From: Pontederia crassipes
Taxonomy: Eukaryota > Streptophyta > Magnoliopsida > Commelinales > Pontederiaceae
Assembly: GCA_030549335.1 (NCBI GenBank)
Contig: CM060194.1
Span: 68,360,077-68,424,076 of the forward strand
DNA length: 64,000 bases
Direction: 5' to 3'
Translations under genes and position numbers: made by a program
Notes under the pieces: generated by a model
Told to the model about the DNA's origin: nothing
Database searches by the model: none
Seen by the model: the letters and a program-made list of their open reading frames with translations, nothing else
In this document: positions 1 through 12,868 of the stretch, one piece after another
Layout of the letters: each line of letters starts with the position of its first letter
How positions within the stretch are numbered: the stretch's first letter is position 1

Positions 1-918
1 TTCATAAAGCCTGTTTTATTATCTTGCATGGCAGTATGTTCGGGGGAAGCCGAGGTCAATCTGGCTTAGACGAGGGCGATGTAGATGTCTATCACTATGC
101 CATCTTGGGCCTCCCATTCGACGTGGAGGAGGTTAGCTTATCATTGAAGGATATGCCGTCAATCACTATGCCATCGATCACTATGCCATCACCCGGACAA
201 ACACCCCGATGATCCCAATGCCACAACTGACTTCCAGAGGCTTACATAGTCATTTGATATCCTGAAGGATGAGACAGCACGCCGTGCCTTCGACGCCCGA
301 CTCCAGGCCTGCAGGCAAAGCCTTGTTCGCGATGCGGCCTTCAGTTCCAAGAGGCGAAAAATGGCCACTGACTTTCAGGAGTGGGAGCATGCTGCTGAAG
401 CGCCAAATAGTTTCGATGAGGCTAGGAGAAATGGAAACAGGGAAAAGGATATGGCCACCAAGCTGCACGAGGAACTCCAGGAGTTCCGAGCTAGGAGAGC
501 CAAAAAGTGTGCAACCGCCACTATGACTTCAGTAAGCAAATATTTGAGAGGCGCCCTTTCATTTGGATTTTAAAAAAGACCCTTTTGTTTTGCCTTTTTC
601 ATTTTTTAGCATATTTTGGTGTCTGGTTGGACGCAAAAAAAATTATTGATGTCTAGTTGAAGCATATTTTTATAACTGATTGTAGTTATCTTGTTCAATC
701 CACTTCCGAGGAGAAAAGAGAGGAAATAGAAGGTGTTGGATTGCACAAAGAGAGGATGTTGAAGGTTTCATGGGAAAGAAGGTTGGGAATTATACTGCTG
801 AGAGACTCCGTGAGATATTTCAAAGGCTTGGTGAGGTCGAAGATGTAGTTATTCGATCGAACACATCAAGGAAGAAAGGATCTTCCATTGTGGTCATGTC
901 GAGAAAAGATGTAGTTGT
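1..918 (+). pseudogene. DNAJC17-like (J domain + RRM) pseudogene, 5' end outside the window
   Basis: In shifting frames this segment encodes pieces of a DNAJC17-type co-chaperone, a nuclear J-domain protein with a C-terminal RRM. Visible are a J-domain start (YHYAILGLPF, near 90-120), an HPDKHPDDPNA stretch near 193-225 carrying the HPD motif, FQRL and SFDILKDE (about 232-272), SKRRKM (about 347-363), and a helical KLHEELQEFRARRAKK stretch near 460-508. After an intron-like AT-rich gap, 735-918 encodes an RRM start (LKVSWERR, then GNYTAERLREIFQRLGEVEDVV), followed by GTAAGT. Helix II of the J domain is replaced by a short repeated unit (ATCACTATGCC), which shifts the frame before HPD. A TAG interrupts the J domain near 245 and a one-base shift breaks the RRM. 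Because introns remain, this is a decayed duplicate and not a processed copy. The rest is cut off by a LINE inserted at about 944. Confidence 0.75.
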
Positions 919-943
919 AAGTCACTTTTTGTTTTAAACATTA

Positions 944-1690
944 TTTTTTTAGGAGAAAAAGGATGATCACCGAGTTAGGGTGTCATCCGTGAATATATAA
1001 AACTATGATGTGGAAATGTACAAGTGTAAGCCCTCAAGAAGAGGGCACCAAAAAAAAGTCAAAAGTACAACCACTATCCAAAGCTCCACTCACAACGAAG
1101 GAAAGAGAAGTGGTGTACAATGCCATCGACCTAACAACTCTCCCCACCAAAAATAATCCGATTGCACTGGAGCCAAATAGTCCATGCACCGACAAGGAAG
1201 GTAGCTAGCAAAACTCTGGTGCATACTCTGCCCGCCATGGAGTCTGAGGAATTGCCAAAATGGCTCAGATGAGTGGAAAGGGCCTCCAACCAAGGCCAGT
1301 TGTGACCAGACCTCGCGGTGACACGGTGCAGCCAAAAAATAAGTGTGAGATATCCTCCTCCGCCTCTCCACATAGTACACAGGATGTGTCATTATGGGGT
1401 GCCCATCTCGTCTTGTACTGACTGGTGAGGATCCTGTCGTGCCACATAAGCCAAGCAAATATCTTAACTTTAAGCGGCACTTGGGTGCACCATATAAGAA
1501 TAAAATATGTTCGAAGGGCGTTTGAGATCGAGGTGGCTGGCAAAAAGTGAAGATAAATACTGCGAACAGTGAAAGACTCAGATAACTATACCCATCCATC
1601 CGCCTGGTGTGGATCCGGCCGAAGGGGAGCAAGTCGCTGGTGGAAGGTCATGAGCTCCGATATGCGCCTCTCGGAAAGAGCTGATCTAAA
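944..1690 (-). mobile_element. LINE family A, 3' end (5'-truncated)
   Basis: The minus strand encodes the C-terminal zinc-binding region of a plant L1-type LINE reverse transcriptase protein (zf-RVT): a VPLKVKIFAWLM stretch, then CVLCGEAEEDISHLFFGC, between about 1543 and 1265. The element ends, in its own orientation, with a hairpin at 961-988 and TCTCCT plus an A run (a T run on the plus strand near 944). It matches the LINE copy at 20731-22065 along its whole length. It has landed just after the RRM exon of the DNAJC17-like pseudogene. The upper boundary is where similarity to the other copy stops, so it is approximate. Confidence 0.8.
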
Positions 1691-2724
1691 TATACTCTTT
1701 CTTCTTTAACGTTTTGTCTCTTGCATCCATTACATGCACTGAGTAATGCCACTAATTTTAAGTATGACTAAAGGTTTTTTTTCTTTACATCTAATGAATA
1801 TGACTGTTATTTTTGCCAACTGTGTTTAATTTCTTTCTCAAAAAAAAATTGTTTAGAATCTTTTTATTTAGCAAGGTCTTCATTTTTTTAAGGGTAAAAG
1901 AAAGACTAGGAAAAGCTAGTCATCCATAAATGTATATGTCTATATATGTAAATTAAATCCAAGAATGTATATGAAGCCATTAGGACTCTAATGTGGGGAA
2001 CATAAAATCATAAAATTCACCCTCTTGAGATATGTATCTTATTCATGTAACTGTACACTTGAAGAAGAGGTCCATAATGTCCACATTCCTTAGAGAACGC
2101 ACAAGGTGTTTGACACACCTGCCCATCTCAAGTGGTACACCCTAGTAAGGACTCTACTAGATCTAATAAACCAAGCAAAGATCTTGACTTTTAGTAGCAT
2201 TTGGATCATCCATAATAGTCTACAATCAATGAGGAATGAGGGATCCATATCTGAACTTGTGGGAGGAGTTGGGCGTAAATTTTGAGGGCCAAGAATAATT
2301 GAATGTCCACACCCAGCTATCCTGATTGATGTTGTCAGGGCAAAAACAAGATAAGCTTTCTATCAAGTCTGAAAGATATGCTACCCAAACATCATGCTGA
2401 ATTTCCTAGGCTCTCAGTCATCAGTCTTGTTTACACAGGAGTTTCTATAAGCGCATCTAAACTTGAGAACCCTTAACACAGTGACCACATATTTAGGGCA
2501 TAGTATAACATTGCAAAAATAATACGTTTGGTTAAAGTAGTCCACACCTTGCCCTTAGAAACACACATCTTATACCTGCCAGTGTTTATTCATTTAAAAA
2601 TTGCATTAGGTTAAATTGGTTGGAAAATGGAGGTATTAGTTCATGACCTTTTATGTGCACAAGTTTTAGAAGAATCAAATGTGCTATTTGACATTGTCAA
2701 AGTTTGTTATCCCATAATGTTAGA
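1691..2724. other. AT-rich intergenic stretch, no gene seen
   Basis: No supported reading frame or element ends were found. It may include decayed pseudogene intron or LINE-flank sequence. Confidence 0.5.
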
Positions 2725-2990
2725 TTTTTTTTTAGGAGAAAAAAGGATGACCACCAGAGTTGTTGTTGTCATCCACACACACGTATTTATAGCTGTGGAA
2801 CGGAAATATCGTACATGTGCAGGCTCTCAATGGAGAGCAACAACAAGGTGGAAAATATCTCTTCTAGTCAAAACCCCGCTCCCAAAAAAGGGAAAATGTG
2901 CTGGCTCTCAAAACAAACAAACATCTCGATCTCCTACCTAGAGTGGCCCGAAAGCGCTGGACCACAATAGCCCTACCACTAGTCAAAAGG
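2725..2990 (-). mobile_element. LINE family A, very short 3' end
   Basis: A T run at 2725-2733 followed by AGGAGAAAAAAGGATGA is the reverse complement of the family A LINE tail. The hairpin GGATGACCACC ... GTTGTCATCC lies at 2745-2774. Downstream words such as CAGGCTCTCAATGGAGAG and CAAAACCCCGCTCCC match the 3' non-coding part of the other copies. No zf-RVT coding remains, so this is a strongly 5'-truncated insertion. Its upper boundary is uncertain. Confidence 0.65.
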
Positions 2991-3039
2991 GTCTTTTACT
3001 CTCCGCCTCACGAGCCAAACATTTTTCGAATAAAAAGGG

Positions 3040-4080
3040 GCCAAAACACAGTGCTTGCCAGGTGCCTCGGGATGTGAAATCACTGGACTGCAGTCACTTT
3101 CCACCCATCTGCCGCTCCCAAGGTTGGCTCATGCAATCCATATGGTTAATTTCACTGACTCATCGAGGTCGTTCCCCGTGCTAGTGGCTGTCGGCGTGTG
3201 TGGTGGAAGCCAGCGGTTTCCACAACTAGGTGAACCTCCTCATCTGTCCACCATGCGAGAAGGTGCCCCCCTCAGCATCTTCATCGGCAGTTGGAAAAAT
3301 TCGTACGGTTTGCGGAGCACCCCCCACCATTGGTTGTTGGGGCGGTGACGGCGAAGGCTGCATGGTCGACTGTTGTCTTGCCGACAGTGATGACTATTGT
3401 GCAGGCGGCTGCTGTTCTGTTGGCAGTGGCGGTTCTGGACATCTCTTGTGGCTGCTCCTAGAATGGGAGAGCAGTCGTTGTAATGATTGGTGTAAGGTCA
3501 CTCCCCTTTTCAGTGTTCGCTGACGAGTGTGGCAAAGGCCGGCAACATCTACACCTGGGCGAATCTCCTTGTCTACCCTCCTGGCGGGGAGATAAACCCC
3601 ATCTGACCTGTCATCGATGGCCAGAGGGTCCCGCATGGTCCGCAGCGCACCCCCACCATGGGCTGTTGAGGATGTGGCGACGATGATTGCACGAGCGGCT
3701 GCAAGTTTGCTTGTGGCGGTAGCAATGGCGGCTGGGTGACTGCGGTCCTGCTGGCCGTGGTTGTGTGACAGCCTGTGCATGCCGATGGCGCTGATAACAG
3801 AGGGGGAAGCTATTAGATCATCGCCAACAGGTGTGGTAGTCATCAAGCGATATGAACCGTGATGGGGCTGGAGATGTCTGGCTTGGATCGAGGAGATGAG
3901 GCAAAGCTGGCAGTGATAGGTTTATGAGCATGGTGGCGGCGGTCGGGAGGAGGACCGACGCGTTGTCAAACTGGAGTGAGTCAGCAAGGGAGGAGTGGGG
4001 TGGGGTCGACTGATCACTAGTGTGAGGGTGGGAGGGCAGCCTCACGGACTCAATGAGGTGGGGGATGATTAGATTCGGAT
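3040..4080. repeat. GC-rich segment with a degenerate internal duplication
   Basis: This block is much richer in G+C than its surroundings. Blocks at about 3225-3420 and 3555-3740 resemble each other loosely and in the same order: CACCCCCCACCAT / CACCCCCACCATGG, then TGTTGGGGCGGTGACGG / TGTTGAGGATGTGGCGACG, then GGCGGCTGC / GAGCGGCTGC. The repeat spacing is about 330 bp. Open frames occur on both strands because of the base composition, and none resembles a known protein. It may be the 5' untranslated part of a LINE, since a similar GC-rich leader precedes the endonuclease of the LINE at 51995-56052, but I cannot show this. Confidence 0.4.
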
Positions 4081-4243
4081 TTGAGTTTGCTTGGGCTCGA
4101 ACTTGGGTTCGTAGGCGGGCTGGGTGGGTAGGTTAAAATTGGGCGCGAAGGAGGTGGGGCTCAGTTGCATTGGATGGTGGGATTGGGTCCGAAAGATTTG
4201 GGTTATTGGATTCAAGGTCAACTTGCGAGTGTTTGTTCAGTTC

Positions 4244-4271
4244 GGGGTGGGGTGGGGTGGGGTGGGGTGGG
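4244..4271 (+). repeat. (GGGGT)n G-run, G-quadruplex-forming motif
   Basis: Five runs of three or four G separated by single T form a textbook potential four-stranded G structure on the plus strand. No gene begins nearby. Confidence 0.7.
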
Positions 4272-4439
4272 TTTATGTAATTCCTTGATTCAAAAAGCTC
4301 AAACTAATTTATCATCTTTTCGTTATCATCATGTTAGTTTCCATCTTTTCTATGCATGTATTGGAACGCTGAAAGTTAAAGGTTCCTTGCCACGAAGAAG
4401 AAAAACTGAACTTTTTTATTCTTCAAGCTTATAAGTCAT

Positions 4440-5458
4440 GTACACGTGTAGCTATGTCACTCTGATGTGTGTAGCCATACCTTGAAATGTGCATTACCAT
4501 GTCACACAAGTCTGGTTTACATAATCATATTTTCTACTGTGGCACCAACAAACTATAGTTGAGGTTTCATCATTTTCTTGAATAATTCTGTTGTAATTAC
4601 AGTCATTTTTTACTGTGCCACACAAGCGTTTTCTTGAATATTCTGTTGCATGAATTATGTTAACCTATTGTCAGTATCCATAAACTTTGTTTTCAGCATG
4701 ATGTTCCATTTCGCACAAGTAAAACTAAATCATTCATCATTCTCGTAGTTAACTAAGAAATTCACTGTTTTCTACAGGCAAGTGAGCAGAAACAGTAGAC
4801 TGGATAGTATGGCAAACTTGGTCCTGAACATTATCTCAACTCGGTTGTTGCAAAGAGGTTCATGGATCTAGTATAAAAAAAAATGGTTCATCTATGGCTT
4901 ACGCATGAGAACTACTCGACCTTGACATGTAAAGGCTTCCAGAAAAGTCAACGAGTTAGGGAAATGGGGAAGGAGGTCGTCCTAATTTGGAGCTGATGCA
5001 AATTTTTTTTTTCTGATCCTTTATCACGCTGAAGCAAGCGAATGCATATTCCAGAAAGAGGATGTATTGCCCTTTCTTTTACAGTATAGTAACCGTGTAA
5101 AAGTCCACCATGTTAATTGCATATAGCGCACTCATCTGGATCATCATCTTTTCTTTTCTTTCTTGATAGAAGTCCATGCCATACATGTATTTTCTTTTGT
5201 GAGGTACAGTTCACCCATTTCTTCCCCTTTAAATATCTTCTCTTGTAATTAAGAAAAAGGAAATAAAAGGAAAGCATTTTGTCATGTGGACATCAATGTT
5301 AATCATGCAGAACAAAAGAACAGTGTAGTGGTGTAAGGTTGACCCACCAGTCCGCCACTCATACACTCGCTCACAAGGCAGGCCATTTGGTGGTGAAGAG
5401 AACAAAATGTCATCAACATAATTAGGAAGCACGAGAAGATTCGGAGTGAGCACTAACA
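4440..5458. other. Intergenic, no gene seen
   Basis: AT-rich sequence with no supported coding region. It lies upstream of the gene at 5916. Confidence 0.5.
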
Positions 5459-5465
5459 TATAATA

Positions 5466-5516
<51 letters not shown>

Positions 5517-5520
5517 ATAT
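5459..5520. repeat. (TA)n microsatellite with TATG variants
   Basis: Near-perfect TA dinucleotide run with GTAT variant units at both ends, about 400 bp upstream of the gene at 5916. Confidence 0.9.
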
Positions 5521-5851
5521 CATAATCGTATAATTGGCAGATGTTTGGTTCAACAGGCTAATAACTCCATTGAATTCCATCGAAAAAGGAAATCAAATAG
5601 CTCTACACCTTCTGACCGGCTAAGTAATCCCAGTATAGTATTCTTAATTTCTTATATATCTGACAGTCATAGAGATCTCAGGACAAAGAATGTTAGGTTC
5701 AGAAATTAATTTGTTGGACCGTTAGATTATATATATGTATATATTACATATACATGCGCGCCATTCCCATATCTAGTGGTTGATATTTTCTCCATTAATT
5801 TCAAAGTAGAAATTGATACCAAGGACCCATAGGCTGTGTGTGTATGTGTAT

Positions 5852-5857
<6 letters not shown>

Positions 5858-5915
<58 letters not shown>
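5858..5915 (+). repeat. (GA)29 microsatellite abutting a start codon
   Basis: An uninterrupted GA run of 58 bp ends one base pair before ATG at 5916-5918. It is in frame with upstream ATGs at 5844 and 5850, so it could be read as an Arg-Glu repeat. Otherwise it is 5' leader. Confidence 0.95.
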
Positions 5916-5918
<3 letters not shown>

Positions 5919-6933
5919 GTCTGCTCAGAAGAATATATAGACAAGGTGAGAGTGAAGAAGGCAGCAAGCAAGCAAGCACCAATACCACCACCAGTTCCTC
6001 CTCCATCAATGCCCGTGATGCGTTACCACATGGCAAGAACAAGGACGCCGGTGGTCGTCCAAAGCGTGACGAGGGAGGAGATCGATCGCTACTGGAGGGT
6101 CAAGAGAATGGTCGAGGAAGACCATCTGCTAGCGGCACAGAAGGCAGCTGCAAGGATCAGAGCCAGGACCCTCAAGGCGAGCTCTGGCTTTTCTGCTCCC
6201 TCCCTCTATGCATGCATGATTTCTTCCTTCTGCGTGCATGTTCGCGTGTTCTCTTGTCTGTGTCGTTTTTGGTGTCAATTATAAGTTGCTGTCGAACATC
6301 TAAATGGAGTTAAGATGATCATCCATTGCCATTTATTTGCATCATCGTTGGATGTTCTGGTTGCATTTATTTACTAATTAAGCTGAAATATATATATCCA
6401 GACATCATTCTCGAGAAAAAGGGTAATGAATTATTGCTACAACATATCTCGTGGCAGGACGAAGACTACCGGCGGTTTGAGGAATCGGTGAAGAAGATCT
6501 TGGAGGACCAGAGTAGAGAGGAGGACGTCGGAAGTGGTGGCGCCGGCGGCAAGGAGATAAGAATAGGGATCAAGGACTGGTATGTATATCCGTCACTGCC
6601 ATTTCTTAATTTCTCTTCACTGTAAACGTGATGTACTCAAGAAGGAGTATAACATATGATCACTAGATTACTGTAGATATTGAATTAATAGAACGGTAAT
6701 AATTATTAATTAATTGTTTCAAGCTTTGTTTCAGGTGGACAAAAAGCAAGTATGCATATCTGAACCAACCGGCAGTGAGGTCCATGGACGAGAAGACGAG
6801 TGCAGCAGCAAAGACCGCGAGGTCCACTTCCACATATGTGCCGCAGATGGCCTTCCACTGCTGTTTGTCTCCTCCGCTCACCAGCTCACCATTTGGGGGT
6901 TCGCTGTCTCGCAAAATTTTGAACGATCTTTAA
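5916..6933 (+). CDS. Plant-specific small protein with IKDWWTKSKYAYLN motif, three exons
   Basis: Exons read as 5916-6176, 6458-6579 and 6735-6933, giving 193 codons plus TAA. The protein has a proline-rich start (PIPPPVPPPSMP), then a charged helical stretch VQSVTREEIDRYWRVKRMVE (about residues 48-67) rich in Ala and Arg up to residue 87, DEDYRRFEESVKKILED (88-104), a Gly-rich linker, and the motif IKDWWTKSKYAYLNQPAV (about 125-142). The exon 2-3 junction splits a Trp codon and restores WW. I recall this combination from unnamed plant proteins of similar size, but I know no function. Exon 1 ends AAG|GCGAGC, which implies a GC-AG intron. The next two introns have GT or AG borders as expected (CTG|GTATGT, TTTCAG|G). 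The start could also be ATG 5844, which would add an Arg-Glu repeat. The alternative to the GC donor is an exon 1 reading on to a stop at about 6284. Confidence 0.72.
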
Positions 6934-6976
6934 TTAGTTTCATGTGTACGTGTAACACCAGATGCTACTTATAATA

Positions 6977-6979
<3 letters not shown>

Positions 6980-7013
<34 letters not shown>
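6980..7013. repeat. (TA)n microsatellite
   Basis: Uninterrupted TA run just downstream of the stop codon of the gene at 5916-6933, probably in or just beyond its 3' untranslated region. Confidence 0.9.
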
Positions 7014-7017
<4 letters not shown>

Positions 7018-9500
7018 TATGTTGTAGGATTTATGATGTAGCTAAAAGATCATGGGTCACGAAAAAATTAATTAAATAATAAAAAACGTCAAGATTAGAT
7101 CAGGGTGCTCTACATACTTATTAAACTCAAAAAATAAAAAAGAGAAGACGACGAAAATCAAAGTAGATTGTCAATAATTAATGTCAAACAAGCTTATAGA
7201 ATATAGAAATGGCCACTTCTCCCGATCGAGCAGCTTTAACCTTTTGAGATGGATGGTCGATTGAACTAATTAACTTAACATGATACGTAGGAACATAGAC
7301 ATGACACAATTTGGATACTCATGGATTGAGTTGGATTCATTTTGGCGCTCGGATCAATCCGACTTTGGTGGCGTCGGACACCATTTTCTTTTTTTTTTAC
7401 TTTAATTGCATCATATAATATAAACATTTTATTTAATAATTATTTTTTAGCATAAAATAAGTTTTCAGTCATTTAATTATTATTTCTAAATTTGAAGTAT
7501 TTTATTTAAAAAAATGAAATGAAACAAAAATTGCTGTAATGTAAAAAGAAATAAATAAAACAATTGGGTAGTGTTGGCACACGGGTCGAGATTAATCTCA
7601 GACCCACCCTTCGACTAGTAACTTTTGAAATAAATGGTCGTGCAATCTAAATCAATATCTTTACCATGTGTTGGCCGATTCTAATCCAACATTAGCCTTC
7701 AAGAATAATGCAACAATATCTAAAGAAATAGTGAAAGGAGTATGGCACACATTTTTTATTACACGTTATATAGGACACGACTTTGAACCTAAGCATAATC
7801 ACTTCAAATCGATCAAATTTGTTTTGCCGTGAAATTTTGAATATTAAACTATCTACTCTGTCTTAAATAATTATAGTATATCATACAACGCATTAGTTGA
7901 ATTAGCTGATGAACCAATTTTTTAACTTATCATCTGTGCTCAACAGTATTGTGCCAATTGGACAGTTCACGCCGCTACTGAAAAAAATAATTTAGAATTC
8001 AATTCCTCTAAGGCAGAACATAAATATTTGATTTTTTTCTCAAACTAACAATAATGATCTCTCGATTGATAATTCTATCACCTATCATAGCAAAAAGAAA
8101 GGACTAATCAACTCCTAATTAATTTGTCTGAGGCCTTGATTCGTAGGACAAGAATTTGAGTTCGATCGTAATTTATTTATCTATAGTTTTCTTGTATTTA
8201 GGTCATTTTTTGATCGAACTAAGAAACATAGAGCAAAAATGCAAGATAGAAATGTCTTGGACATACAAGAACTGGTTGAACATGGAAACCCATCCATCCA
8301 CACTATTCTACAATAAGTCCAACGTTATACTTTTTTTTATTATGGTTCATAAATCAGAAGGCTAAAATATTTCAAATTTTATTGTGGCAACACTATCTGT
8401 GAAAACACTGAACCATGCCCGGCTCAAGGCCATAACGCTTTTGCTTTAGGCCCCCACTCACTTGAGGCCCATAAGAGCTAATATATTATTTGTTGATGTC
8501 AATGATTTTGTGCACATCATCAATAATAAATTAAAACAATCAACACACTATCCAATAATCCAATCAATACAATTCACCTTCTTTATCATTAATTGATTGA
8601 TTCCTTTTCTATATATTTTTTGGTTACACCCAACTTAAAGGTCCTTAAAATTCGGCCTGATTTTAATTATTTTGGTATTTTTTCCATAAAAACAACACAA
8701 TCTTAAATATTTTTTTACTAAAAAGTTCATTATCAAATATTTGCTAACGATCATATTTTTCTCTTTAAAGATATGTTAATTTGTTTCCATTTCCATTCCA
8801 ATTTATTTATTTGTTAATGATCATATTATGTTAAATTTTTTGTTTATTTATTTTATAAACCTAATAATTTATTACTAAATACAGGAAAGGATACAATCCT
8901 CCCCTCGTAGTGTCTTTTTTTTATCATTTATTATGATAAAGATGTCATAGAAAATTACCTTAATTTTTTTGCTAATAATTTTGAGTCATTACTATTAACT
9001 TCGCAAGCAAGATTTATTTATCTATCATAAATTATCTTACATTGGACCCCCAAACACACTAATTTTTCCTTCTTTTTATAAGAAATTCAGGTCCCTCCCT
9101 CCCATCTATGCACAATGGAGTATTCATATCTTGTCATGCATATATTATTGCTAAAAATAATAATAATAAAAAAAGATAGAAGGCACTACACAAATAGTAG
9201 CAGTGGTTGGACATGGGAATTGAAACCACACAATCCAGTAAATCAGGACACAGAGGATGTAACTAAAATCAGTTTAGAGAACTCTGCAACACTGAAATCT
9301 CCAAATGGTCAAACTCATGGCCTATCTGATCATCTATCCCTCCAAACTGTGCACAGATGTGTGGTGGTTTGAGGCCCTGTGTCAACCCCAGCCAGATGCC
9401 TTTTAACCACACATGTTCCAGTGTGCACTAATTATCCCCTCCAAGCATACAGCCACCACTTCATTGCCACCTCCAATCTCCTCCACCCATCTAAATCTCC
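7014..9500. other. AT-rich intergenic region upstream of FNR
   Basis: No supported gene. Short patches such as CACACGGGTCGAG and CTCAGACCCACCC near 7580-7610, and GGCCCCCACTCACTTGAGGCCC near 8450-8470, look like remains of terminal-inverted-repeat elements, but I could not pair their ends. The right part should hold the FNR promoter. I see no convincing TATA box close to the start. Confidence 0.4.
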
Positions 9501-9509
9501 CCCAATCCT

Positions 9510-9615
9510 CTCCCACCCTTTCTCTTTCTCTCTCCCCCCTTCATATCCTCCCTTGCTCCACTCACTGCCTTCTGTTGCTTCTCTTTCTCTCTCCATTAGC
9601 TTCTTTCTCCCCATT
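9510..9615 (+). promoter_or_regulatory. Pyrimidine-rich leader or core promoter of FNR
   Basis: A CT-rich tract (repeats of TCTCTTTCTCTCTCC) lies 30-140 bp before the FNR start codon. Such pyrimidine-rich patches are common at the core promoter and 5' leader of plant photosynthesis genes. The role here is inferred from position only. Confidence 0.4.
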
Positions 9616-9646
9616 GGAGTCGAGAGAGGTGCTCCGACTGTAAGCG

Positions 9647-11932
<2,286 letters not shown>

Positions 11933-12868
11933 TGCTGTTCGATGTGGTGGAAGCTGCCTGTGTGCACCAAGGTCCCTATCATTTTCCCACACCGTGTAGA
12001 TAGATCGTCATCTTTTCGAAGTTTTTGCAATTTCCTTGCAAAGGCAGCTAGAAATATTTTGGTCGCACGATGCACAAAGATGTACTTCCAGTTATGCGTT
12101 CTATAGCAGAGCTCAACTCCTTTCATCATGTTGATCTCATTCTACTGTGCCAGAAAACATATACTTGGTTTATTCACATGCAATGTTATAAGAAGGTTAT
12201 CAAGCTTGCAAGTTGCGAGGTTCTTTCTTCAATCATCAGAAAATAACGATAATAAGAAAACGTTTCCATCACCAAGACATTGTTTTTGGTCTCGAAGTTG
12301 AATCATGTTTTGCGAGTCAATGAAAGAAGCCTTGAATTTTAGGAAAAATTGGAAATGCCTTCTAAGCAACGTTTTTCTTAGTTATGGTTAGACTTGTGAC
12401 CAAGACAAAATGGTATTTGATAATTTAAGTTATATAGTATCGATCAATAAACTGAGCTTCAAACTTGATTCCTCTCCTCTTCATCCTTGGTAATAATTTC
12501 CCTAATCCATTCGACGAAGTTCTCAACTCAAGTTCCAGTAAGTATAGGACCTAAACAACATAATCACTGATTAAATCTCTACCAAAACGAAAATCAATTA
12601 TTCTTGGTCTATCATACATCATAACAACCTTTCTCTCTCCATGTGTTCTATCCCTCTAGCACTAAATGAAAACTGTGCATAAAAACCAACATGAGTCCAT
12701 GTCCTGAACTGCGAATAAAAAAATAAGATATACATGACTTTATGGACAAAGTAAACGAATGAAATTTCATTTAAAGAATTAAAAGACGACATAGTGACAA
12801 CATGGAATGTGAGTTGACAGGAAGAGGGCAAAGAACAAATTATGACAAGCCATCAAGATTTTCAAGTT

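Noticed and set aside
1090..1632. 180-codon minus-strand frame
   Set aside because: It is a shadow of the zf-RVT frame of the LINE fragment, which is read in another frame.
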